A stretch of 14,219 bases of DNA from Planctomycetota bacterium (lineage in GTDB: Bacteria > Planctomycetota > GCA-002687715 > DRQF01), in assembly GCA_015485455.1 (NCBI GenBank), contig WFTN01000239.1:1-14219 (forward strand). Reading direction: 5' to 3'. The notes under the pieces were generated by a model. It worked only from the letters and a program-made list of their open reading frames with translations, was not told the origin of the DNA and did no database searches. This document shows, piece after piece, positions 1 through 6,759 of this stretch. Both the position numbers and the translations under genes were made by a program. How positions within the stretch are numbered: the first letter of the stretch is position 1; every line of letters begins with the position of its first letter.

Positions 1-1
1 G

Positions 2-1615
2 TGGGGTGTCTATCAGATTTCCGCTTGGAAAAATGATGGACTTGACGCAGATGCGTCTATGGAGGCAGCTTGCGATGATGCTGAGATCCACCTTGCCCAC
101 GCTTATCAAATATTAAGTAAAGAGATGAAGCGCCGTCAGGTGATGGATTTCGATGACATGATTTTATTGAGCCGCGGTTTGCTCCGGGATCATCCTGACG
201 TGGTCGACGCTTGTCGCGATCGTTTTCGCTATATGATGGTTGACGAGTATCAGGATACAAACTCGGTTCAGTATGATCTTATTCGCTCCTTGGCTGGAGG
301 GCGCCGCAATTTGGCTGTGGTGGGAGATGATGATCAAAGTATCTACGGCTGGCGCGGAGCTCAGGCTGGAAACATTCTTGATTTCGCCAAGCATTATCCA
401 GGAGCGAAGGTGGTCACTCTGGATCAGAACTATCGCTCCACCAATGTGATCTTGCGGGCCGCGAATCGCGTCATCAGCAACAATCAAGGCAGAATGGAGA
501 AGAACCTCTGGTCTGCCTTGGGAGAAGGCAGCCTGATACAGCTTTTTCGGGGGGAGGATGAACGGGATGAGTTGATGCATCTCATCGCAAGAATCCGAGG
601 CTTAACGCATCGGCAAGTTCCCTACAGCAAGATCGCCATTCTTTTTCGAGCCAATACTCAAGGAAACGCAATTGAGCTGTTTCTTCGGGAAGCAGATATT
701 CCTTATCGGGTGGTGGGAACTCGTTCTCTTTTTGACCGACGTGAGTGTCGAGACCTCATCGCTTACCTCAAGGTCTTGGCCAACCCCATGGACGATGGGG
801 CCTTGCTGCGGATCATCAATACCCCTTCTCGAGGAATTGGTCGGACGACCCAGGACAAGCTGATGGCGGCGGGGGTGAGTGCCAGAAGAGGAACTCTTGA
901 GCAGATTCTAAGTGGCGCTAGCGATACTTCCTTTTCGCCGAAAATCAACGCCGCTGTGGTTGAATTTCGGGAGGTGATGGCGGCCACTCAAACTCATTTT
1001 GATGAAGGCCGCTTGGCTGAGGGCATGGAGTACCTGCTGGAAGAAATTGGCTATCGTGACTACCTCATGATTGACGCTGAGAATGCTCAAGATGCGTTGA
1101 TACGATGGAATGTTCTTCTTCAGCTCATTGAATTGGCCCAAGCCTTTGAAGACGCTCACAAAGGGGAAGACATTCTTCCGGCCTATTTAGAATCGCTGGC
1201 TTTGGATGAACGTCCTAAGGATGATTCTAATAAGGAAGAAGATGGAGTCACCATGTTGACCGTCCATGCTGCCAAGGGTCTTGAGTATGATCATGTCTTC
1301 TTGACGGGACTGGAGGAGGGACTCTTGCCCCACAAGAATTCTCTGGGTGACGACGATAACTTAGACACCATCGATGAAGAGCGCCGACTCTTCTATGTGG
1401 CGGTGACCCGAGCCAGAAAAGAACTTTATTTGAGTTTGGCTAAGACCCGCCGCCGTTGGGGTAAAGATGAGGAACGGGAAGAATCTCGTTTTCTTGGTGA
1501 GCTGGGCGATGAAGATTTGAGTGTGATTGATCCGGCAACCGAAGGACCGGCAGAAGAAGAAGTCGCCACGGACTATCTGTCCCAACTCAAGGGGCTCTTC
1601 GGCGGTTCTGAATAA
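2..1615 (+). CDS. UvrD/Rep/PcrA-type superfamily 1 DNA helicase, 5' partial
   Basis: This is the C-terminal ~537 residues of an ATP-dependent 3'-5' DNA helicase acting in repair or replication restart. The frame is open from base 2, so the gene begins outside the window and the ATG at 59 is internal. Visible motifs in order are II (DEYQDTN), III (GDDDQSIYGWRGA), IV (LDQNYRST), V (TVHAAKGLEYDHVFLTGLEEG) and VI (VAVTRAR). The Walker A motif and roughly the first 150 residues are missing with the cut end. The GWRGA form of motif III fits Rep, PcrA and UvrD rather than RecB or AddA. The tail ends in LSQLKGLFGGSE, and I see no typical UvrD/PcrA C-terminal Tudor-like motif, so Rep is as likely as UvrD. 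The class is certain; the exact orthologue is not. Confidence 0.95.
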   Translation, partial: WGVYQISAWKNDGLDADASMEAACDDAEIHLAHAYQILSKEMKRRQVMDFDDMILLSRGLLRDHPDVVDACRDRFRYMMVDEYQDTNSVQYDLIRSLAGGRRNLAVVGDDDQSIYGWRGAQAGNILDFAKHYPGAKVVTLDQNYRSTNVILRAANRVISNNQGRMEKNLWSALGEGSLIQLFRGEDERDELMHLIARIRGLTHRQVPYSKIAILFRANTQGNAIELFLREADIPYRVVGTRSLFDRRECRDLIAYLKVLANPMDDGALLRIINTPSRGIGRTTQDKLMAAGVSARRGTLEQILSGASDTSFSPKINAAVVEFREVMAATQTHFDEGRLAEGMEYLLEEIGYRDYLMIDAENAQDALIRWNVLLQLIELAQAFEDAHKGEDILPAYLESLALDERPKDDSNKEEDGVTMLTVHAAKGLEYDHVFLTGLEEGLLPHKNSLGDDDNLDTIDEERRLFYVAVTRARKELYLSLAKTRRRWGKDEEREESRFLGELGDEDLSVIDPATEGPAEEEVATDYLSQLKGLFGGSE

Positions 1616-1656
1616 CTTCTCTTAGTTACGTTCCACGTCGTGTTTCTCGGTGGCAG

Positions 1657-1701
1657 AAAAAAAGACTGCTCTTCTTGCCTTCGTTGAGGTGAGAAGAGCA
1701 G
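1657..1701 (-). terminator. Intrinsic terminator between convergent genes
   Basis: A perfect 10 bp stem pairs 1666-1675 with 1692-1701 (arms CTGCTCTTCT and AGAAGAGCAG). It can be extended inward by G-U and G-C pairs to a short loop around 1682-1685. A run of seven A at 1657-1663 becomes U7 directly after the stem when read on the minus strand, the classic Rho-independent form for the His/Lys-rich gene ending at 1728. On the plus strand only a weak T-containing tail follows, so it may also slow or stop helicase transcripts less efficiently. Confidence 0.85.
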
Positions 1702-1727
1702 CCAGATTCTTGATTTCGCCGTAAAGT

Positions 1728-3140
1728 TTAGATTCTTTTCTTCAAACGACGCAGTTCTTTGCGCAGCTTTTGGACTTGGCGCTCGAGGTTTTCGATTTCC
1801 TCTTCGAGGTCATTGTCGTCTTGACCATGATGGTGGTCTTCGTCGGCTTCTTCGATGATTTCCACGGTGTGACGACTGTGGTTGTTGTTGTGGGTTTGGG
1901 TGTCCTTGTGTTTCCGCAAGAAGCCCTTCAGAGAAGGCTTGTGGCCTCCGTGACCTTTGCCCATATGGCCTCCATGGCCCTTTTCGTGTTTTCCGTGACC
2001 CTTGGAACTAAACAGATTGCCTATCGTGGGCATGTGCTTTTTGTGCATCTTCGATGAGAATGGGCCCCCACCATGATGTTTGCTTCTGTGCTTCTTGGGA
2101 GCTTTCTTAAAGTAGAAGTCAGCCTTATTTGAGGCTTTGCCCTTCTTTGGGCAGTTGGAGCAGTTCTCTTTCTTGCCGCTGGATCGCCAAGTGCCAACTT
2201 TTCCATGGGGACCTTTGCGGGACCAAGCAAAACTATGTTTTTTTGGGGCTTCTTTGGACCAAGCGAAGGGGTGGTTCTTCTTGTGGGCTTTTCCCTTGAA
2301 GTGCTTACTTTGTTGGTCGCAATGGCCCTTAGCCATGTTCTTGGGGAATCCGTGCTTCTTATTGAAGAAACCATGGGCCTTGCTGTTTTTGTGTGGGGCG
2401 AAGGAAAAAGATCCGTGTGACTTTTTGCTCTTTTTGCTGCCATGGTTGCAGTTGCAGCAGCTTCCGCCTTTTTTTCCTCTGTGCTGAGACAGCATCTTGA
2501 AGATGTTGCGGCAAGCTTTCATGGGGAAGTGCATGCCGTGTTTGCCGTATTGGACGTGGATGTCGTCGGCACCTTGAAGCATGGGGAAATTGATTCCTCC
2601 CTTTGGACTCATTAAGTTCATCAAGGGGAGGGGTTGGCCATCCAGTTTAATCTGAACTTTGGCCAGGTGCTTCATGGCTTCTCCAGCCAGAGCTTGCCAT
2701 TCGCCACCTTCCATGTCGCCGAGGAGAGCCATAAAAGGAGCCAAGCCTTTGGGGTTCTCATGAGTGAGTTGACTGAGAATGCCAGCCATCCCTTCTGGCA
2801 TCGCTTCGATCTCGAAGATGACTTCGTCGTCGCCATCATGCTCGGTCTCAACGTGGATGCTAGCTTCGCCATGATTGTCCAGGTTGAAAACATGACCTTG
2901 ATGGGTGTTCTCGTGGAGATTCTTGCCTTCTTTTCTGTGGATGATGACCTGATGGCCATCAGTCAACTTCTTTAATCGAAGGATCTGATCTTTGTGGTTC
3001 TTTTTGGTCTTCTTCTTGAGATGGATGCCAGGCTCCAACTCAATCACTTCTACCTCGATCTCCCCATCCTGAGCTTTGGCATGAAGGCACATGCCGGCAA
3101 GGATGAGAGTGCTCAACATGAGCGTGGTTATTCTCTGCAT
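1728..3140 (-). CDS. Secreted His/Lys/Gly-rich protein with cysteine pairs and C-terminal coiled coil (function unknown)
   Basis: I do not recognise a family for this 470-residue protein. The start chosen is the ATG at 3140: it opens a clear signal peptide (basic MQR, hydrophobic stretch 4-19, likely cleavage after AKA at 21-23) and has a GGGAG Shine-Dalgarno 8 nt upstream. A longer in-frame start at 3206 would add 22 residues with no signal character. C18 does not sit in a proper lipobox because Met precedes it. Residues ~25-205 form an acidic/mixed region with much predicted beta. Residues ~210-425 are low-complexity and rich in Lys, His, Gly and Ser, with C210, CCNC at 228-231, C274 and CSNC at 327-330. 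HPFAWS/HSFAWS repeats lie at 290-307 and KGHGxH repeats at 379-400. An acidic, His-containing stretch (429-444) leads to a heptad coiled coil (445-470, LEEEIENLERQVQKLRKEL). By composition a metal-binding or polyanion-binding exported protein is plausible; that is inference. Confidence 0.85.
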   Translation of the reverse strand: MQRITTLMLSTLILAGMCLHAKAQDGEIEVEVIELEPGIHLKKKTKKNHKDQILRLKKLTDGHQVIIHRKEGKNLHENTHQGHVFNLDNHGEASIHVETEHDGDDEVIFEIEAMPEGMAGILSQLTHENPKGLAPFMALLGDMEGGEWQALAGEAMKHLAKVQIKLDGQPLPLMNLMSPKGGINFPMLQGADDIHVQYGKHGMHFPMKACRNIFKMLSQHRGKKGGSCCNCNHGSKKSKKSHGSFSFAPHKNSKAHGFFNKKHGFPKNMAKGHCDQQSKHFKGKAHKKNHPFAWSKEAPKKHSFAWSRKGPHGKVGTWRSSGKKENCSNCPKKGKASNKADFYFKKAPKKHRSKHHGGGPFSSKMHKKHMPTIGNLFSSKGHGKHEKGHGGHMGKGHGGHKPSLKGFLRKHKDTQTHNNNHSRHTVEIIEEADEDHHHGQDDNDLEEEIENLERQVQKLRKELRRLKKRI

Positions 3141-3148
3141 AGGTGAAA

Positions 3149-3153
3149 CTCCC
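3149..3153 (-). promoter_or_regulatory. Ribosome binding site deciding the start of the His/Lys-rich protein
   Basis: Read on the minus strand this is GGGAG, 8 nt before the ATG at 3140. It supports that start over the upstream in-frame codon at 3206 and agrees with the signal peptide beginning at MQR. Confidence 0.7.
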
Positions 3154-3291
3154 GTTCTTCCGTTATGCGCGATTCGTGCCGCGCTCCAAGAAAGCGGGAT
3201 TGTCACCCGCGCGAGTGATGGTACGGTTCCTATCGGAACTTGCCCCGTGTTTATTCATGACAACTCATTTTCTCCTTTCACAAACGAATAA

Positions 3292-4491
3292 ATGACACTC
3301 TCATCTACAGAAGTCAAAGTCATAGAACGACTTAGGGGTATGGCCCCCCAGCTTGAAGAATGGCTCGAGAAATTCGTCAGCATCGACACTTACACCGACA
3401 ATCATGGAGGAATCAATGAATTTGGCTGGCAATTAGAGCAGGAATTCATGAAATCTGGCCTTCACACCAGTGCTTTTGTCACCGGTGTCTCTGGCCAGTA
3501 CGTGATTGCCCGAACCCGGGTGCGAGAGGGAAATCGGCTTATGCTCCTGGGTCATATGGATACCGTGTTTCCCACAGGTTCAGTGAATCTTGAGGTGGGA
3601 GTGGATCCGAAGAACCCGGATCGCCTTCTTGGGCCCGGCGTCACCGACATGAAGGGGGGCATAGCCATTATTCTGGGGGCGGTCAGGGCCTTGCACGAAG
3701 AAGGACTTTTGCAGGATCGCTCGCTTTGCGTGGTTTTCTCTGCAGATGAGGAGACTGGGTCTCCTGCGGGGCGTGATTTGATTCGCCAAGAGGCAGAAGA
3801 GCAGCATTTGTGCCTGGTTTTTGAATCAGGAACCCCCCTTGGCGGTGGTGGCTCCGCCTTTGTGACTGGCCGCAAGGGGATGGGACGATTTCGATTGGAG
3901 ATCAAAGGCATAGCGGCTCACTCCGGGGTTGCGAAAGCCCAAGGGCTGTCAGCCGCCCTGGAGGCCGCTCACAAGATTATTGACTTAGAAGCCCTCAATG
4001 ACCCGGAAAAACAGATCACAGTGAACGTGGGGACGGTGAAGTCTGGCACATCGATCAATACGGTGCCTGACCAGGCGATTCTTGAAATCGACTGTCGTTT
4101 TGCCGACCCGGAGGAGGGGGAGAAAGTTTTAAGCCGCATTCGAGAAGTTTGCAGTGAAGCCTCCATTTGCCTTGACACAACTGGTGCCAAGCCGGAGTTG
4201 ATCTTAGAAGAACTTTGCGGCCATGGTCCTTTCTTGCGCACGGAGGCCATTGAGCGCATGGCCAATCGAATCAAGAACTGGGGCCAAGACATCGGGCTTT
4301 CATTGGAGGAAGAATCCCGGGGGGGATGCAGCGATGGCAACATCACCGCCGCCATCGGAATTCCAACGGTGGATGGTTTGGGTGCGGTTGGTGGTAATAT
4401 CCACTCTCAACAGGAATGGTTGGACAAGAAGTCCTTGCTCGATCGAAGTTCTCTCTTGGCGCTCACGATGATGAGATTCTATGAACTCTAA
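3292..4491 (+). CDS. M20 family metallopeptidase, glutamate carboxypeptidase (CPG2)-like
   Basis: This is a di-zinc hydrolase of peptidase family M20, closest by motif to the glutamate carboxypeptidase (carboxypeptidase G2) branch, which removes C-terminal glutamate from peptides or folate-type substrates. At 399 residues it has typical length. Visible elements are GHMDT (metal ligand H88, with D90), GPGVTDMKGG (bridging D119), DEETGS (catalytic base E153, ligand E154), ESG (ligand E178), the dimerisation-domain AHSG (H210), GGCSDGN at 344-350 and the final metal ligand H371 in GGNIHSQQEW. All catalytic residues are present, so it should be active. No signal peptide is seen, so it is probably cytoplasmic, unlike secreted CPG2. 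The ATG at 3292 directly follows an in-frame TAA, so no earlier start exists; no Shine-Dalgarno is visible. The substrate cannot be told from sequence. Its stop overlaps the next gene by 11 bp, suggesting co-translation. Confidence 0.93.
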   Translation: MTLSSTEVKVIERLRGMAPQLEEWLEKFVSIDTYTDNHGGINEFGWQLEQEFMKSGLHTSAFVTGVSGQYVIARTRVREGNRLMLLGHMDTVFPTGSVNLEVGVDPKNPDRLLGPGVTDMKGGIAIILGAVRALHEEGLLQDRSLCVVFSADEETGSPAGRDLIRQEAEEQHLCLVFESGTPLGGGGSAFVTGRKGMGRFRLEIKGIAAHSGVAKAQGLSAALEAAHKIIDLEALNDPEKQITVNVGTVKSGTSINTVPDQAILEIDCRFADPEEGEKVLSRIREVCSEASICLDTTGAKPELILEELCGHGPFLRTEAIERMANRIKNWGQDIGLSLEEESRGGCSDGNITAAIGIPTVDGLGAVGGNIHSQQEWLDKKSLLDRSSLLALTMMRFYEL

Positions 4492-5329
4492 AGCTCTTCT
4501 GATAGTGATTCTTGCTGCTGTGGCCTATGGCGGTTTTATTGCGGCACATAAGAGATTTGACCAACGCACAGGGCCAGTTTCTCCAGAAGAACATGGCTTT
4601 GACGCCAGCCCTTTGATCGCGAAATGGATGCTTCTGGGCCAGGACAGCGTGGAGGCCATTTCGGCGGAGTTGGCTGTCGCAGATCCCGAAAGCCAGGAGT
4701 TGATCGCTCTTTTACCCAAGTCTGATGAGGCATGGTTTCTCCGATCCCAAGAGATCGCCAAAGCCGGAGCACCCAAAGCTGCCGCAGGAAAACTCATGGT
4801 GATCTTCCCTCAAGGGCGTCAGGTGGAATCTCCTCGAACTTTGAAAGTGAGTCGAGATGGCACAGGCTCGGCTTGGGTCCGGGTCTTGGCGGTTAAAGAC
4901 GGCAACCCCAAGGTTGAGATGGGGGGCTTCAAGATTCAAGTCAATGTGCCCCAGGTTTTTCCTGAAACGATGTCGTTTTCTTCGGGTCAAAGTTATCAGC
5001 TCATGGTGGCTGATTCTGAGACCGCGAAGAGCAGGCAGGTGGGGTCGTTCTCAATTCTGAACAGAGCCGAAATTGACCGAGTGAAGAAGGCCATGTCGAT
5101 CTTGAGGAAACATGTTCACGAAGTGCGACCACGATTGTATTTGCAGGCATCTGTGGCCATGTCTTGGGGGCTCCACGACAACGCTCAGAAGGTCTTGGAC
5201 CGACTGCCTAGGCATAGCCAAGGAGTTGTTGAGCTTGGGTTGACTGAACGGTTGATTTTCCTCGCCGAGCGCCGCAACAACATGGCATTCTGCCGACAAA
5301 TGCTGAGGCTTCAGAAACAATCGCGGTGA
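4481..5329 (+). CDS. Membrane-anchored protein of unknown function
   Basis: This 282-residue protein is not recognised. It has one N-terminal hydrophobic segment (about residues 4-22) with no convincing signal-peptidase site, so it looks like an inner-membrane anchor with the rest exported. Residues ~25-95 are mixed helix, residues ~105-195 appear beta-rich (alternating stretches such as KVSRDGTGSAWVRVLAV and GFKIQVNV), and residues ~195-282 appear fully helical, possibly a degenerate TPR-like hairpin. The ATG lies inside the last 11 bp of the M20 gene in another frame, with no strong Shine-Dalgarno, so translation is probably coupled to the peptidase. The gene ends 13 bp before the stop of the convergent acyltransferase gene, with no room for a separate terminator. 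A role linked to the peptidase is inferred from this overlap alone. Confidence 0.8.
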   Translation: MNSKALLIVILAAVAYGGFIAAHKRFDQRTGPVSPEEHGFDASPLIAKWMLLGQDSVEAISAELAVADPESQELIALLPKSDEAWFLRSQEIAKAGAPKAAAGKLMVIFPQGRQVESPRTLKVSRDGTGSAWVRVLAVKDGNPKVEMGGFKIQVNVPQVFPETMSFSSGQSYQLMVADSETAKSRQVGSFSILNRAEIDRVKKAMSILRKHVHEVRPRLYLQASVAMSWGLHDNAQKVLDRLPRHSQGVVELGLTERLIFLAERRNNMAFCRQMLRLQKQSR

Positions 5330-5342
5330 CTTCTTGAGGTCT

Positions 5343-6584
5343 CTATTGAGCGAGGAATTTCTCCGCCGCCAACTTCACATCTTCCAATTTCAACAGCCCA
5401 GGCGAGGCCTTGGCGATTTCGAAGATGAAGTTCACCAGATTTTCATCCTGATCGTTGAAACCCAGTTTCTTCAGGCAGAACAAAACATTGGATTTTCCTG
5501 ACATGGGACCAACACCAATCTCTTGTTCGCGGCCGAAATCTCCAGCGGGGACGCCGGAATAAACCCGGTCTGCCAGCCAATTGTCGTTCTTGTTGAGTGC
5601 CTTGATCACTGCCGCAGCGTGAACCCCGGTTCCGGTCAAGAAGGCATCATGGCCGAATACGGGATAATTGGCTGGAATTTCGACACCCAGAATCTGGGCA
5701 GCCAGTTGGTCATAGGCGTGCAAGTGGGTGAGGTCGTTGTCGATCCAGCCCTCAAGTTTGAAGTTGACCAAAATGAGGTCCATGGCGGCATTGCCAGCGC
5801 GCTCCCCTATCCCGAGTGCGGCTCCGTGGATTTGGTCAGCTCCGGCTTCGACTGCCGCCAAGCAGTTGGTGACGCCTAATCCTCGGTCGCGGTGGCCGTG
5901 CCAATCGATCTTCACGTCTTTTCCGGACTCTTGCACCAAGTTCTTGATGAAGGAAACGAGCTTGAAGGTTCCTTGGGGCGTGGCGTGGCCACAGGTGTCA
6001 CACACCACAAGACGTTCGGCCCCCAAGTCGATGGCATGTTGGTAAAGGCGAGCGATGTCTTCAGGCTTTGACCGTGTTGTGTCTTCAGTTACCAATGAGA
6101 ATGGGACCTCGTGCTCTGCGGCCCAGCCAAGGGATTTGTCGATGTGTCCGAGAATCGTGTCCAAGGTCCAGCCTTCCGTATATTGACGGATGGGGGAGGA
6201 GCCGATGAAGCAATTGGCCAAAATAGGCAGGCCAGTTTCGTCCATAATGCGGCGGACGGGTTCGACATCATGAATGAGCGTGCGGCAGGCGGTGTTGACG
6301 TCGATGGACAACCCTTCGTCCTTGATCGTCTTGGCCAAATCTAAGCAGTCGTCGTAGTGACGGTCTCCGGCACCGGGGAGGCCCACATTGACAGTATGAA
6401 TGCCAATCTTGTCCATAAGCCGGATCAACTGGCGTTTCTCTTCGATGGTGGGATTCTTCACCGACGGGTTTTGCAGTCCGTCTCGAAGTGTTTCGTCGTC
6501 AAACGTGACAGTGCGTTTGGTGCCTGGAGCCCTCTCATAGGTATTCCAGTCAAAGATCAAATTGTCGTGAGCATTTTCGGTCAT
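5343..6584 (-). CDS. DRE-TIM metallolyase-family acyltransferase, 2-isopropylmalate/homocitrate synthase-like
   Basis: This 413-residue protein is a TIM-barrel Claisen-type enzyme of the HMGL-like family, which condenses acetyl-CoA with a 2-oxo acid in leucine, lysine or related pathways. Evidence is DETLRDGLQNP at 30-40 (the DRE-type metal and catalytic motif with R34-D35), the metal ligands H229 and H231 in WHGHRD, and GIGERAGNA at 258-266, typical of isopropylmalate and homocitrate synthases. The post-barrel subdomain carries YPVFGHDAFLTGTGVHAA and GREQEIGVGPMSGKSNV, both synthase-like. There is no C-terminal LeuA regulatory domain (LeuA is about 510 residues), so leucine feedback is unlikely. 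RDGLQN is the form usual in HMG-CoA lyases, where synthases mostly have RDGEQ, so substrate assignment is open. The ATG is the first possible start (an in-frame TAG lies 4 codons upstream) and has no Shine-Dalgarno; a TAGAAT box sits at -12 to -7. It is divergent from the aspartokinase-like gene. Confidence 0.9.
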   Translation of the reverse strand: MTENAHDNLIFDWNTYERAPGTKRTVTFDDETLRDGLQNPSVKNPTIEEKRQLIRLMDKIGIHTVNVGLPGAGDRHYDDCLDLAKTIKDEGLSIDVNTACRTLIHDVEPVRRIMDETGLPILANCFIGSSPIRQYTEGWTLDTILGHIDKSLGWAAEHEVPFSLVTEDTTRSKPEDIARLYQHAIDLGAERLVVCDTCGHATPQGTFKLVSFIKNLVQESGKDVKIDWHGHRDRGLGVTNCLAAVEAGADQIHGAALGIGERAGNAAMDLILVNFKLEGWIDNDLTHLHAYDQLAAQILGVEIPANYPVFGHDAFLTGTGVHAAAVIKALNKNDNWLADRVYSGVPAGDFGREQEIGVGPMSGKSNVLFCLKKLGFNDQDENLVNFIFEIAKASPGLLKLEDVKLAAEKFLAQ

Positions 6585-6590
6585 GGGGTG

Positions 6591-6596
6591 ATTCTA
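6591..6596 (-). promoter_or_regulatory. Putative -10 box placed for a leaderless mRNA (acyltransferase gene)
   Basis: On the minus strand this reads TAGAAT, five of six matches to TATAAT, and ends 6 nt before the only possible ATG (6584). Transcription from it would start at or next to the ATG. No Shine-Dalgarno competes with this reading. A -35 element at the expected distance is poor (TTCCCT), so this is a motif-only call. Confidence 0.4.
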
Positions 6597-6697
6597 ACCG
6601 CAGAGGGGGCTTGAGGGAAGTTAAGGGCCATCTGTGGGCGATACGGGAGCTATGTCCATTGATCCCAGCGGTTTGGTGATCTTTCTCGATTGAGAAC

Positions 6698-6739
6698 GTC
6701 AATTTGGTCAAAAAATGTCAAATTATTGCCCTTCGTCAA
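6698..6739. repeat. Four GTCAA direct repeats in the acyltransferase/aspartokinase divergent region
   Basis: GTCAA occurs at 6698-6702, 6707-6711, 6717-6721 and 6735-6739, with start-to-start spacing of 9, 10 and 18 bp, close to one helical turn and two short turns. Three of the four extend to GTCAAA or have a T/A-rich flank. The array lies 20-60 bp upstream of the aspartokinase-like ATG and could be an operator for a protein binding one face of the DNA. Five-base words recur by chance, so the call is tentative. Confidence 0.35.
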
Positions 6740-6759
6740 AGATGCCGTAAAAGCAAGGC

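Noticed and set aside
2021..2487. Open frames of 140 (-) and 116 (+) codons inside the His/Lys-rich gene
   Set aside because: They are produced by the biased codon composition (AAG, CAC and GGC runs) of the low-complexity coding region. The frame with signal peptide, RBS and coiled coil is the real one.
3087..3089. Cys18 of the His/Lys-rich protein as a lipoprotein lipidation site
   Set aside because: The residues before it are A-G-M, so Met occupies the position that needs Gly, Ala or Ser. A signal peptidase I site (AKA) follows instead.
3091..3291. 66-codon plus-strand frame ending immediately before the M20 start
   Set aside because: It overlaps the signal-peptide coding end and leader of the divergent gene, has no Shine-Dalgarno or recognisable content, and is more simply the control region.
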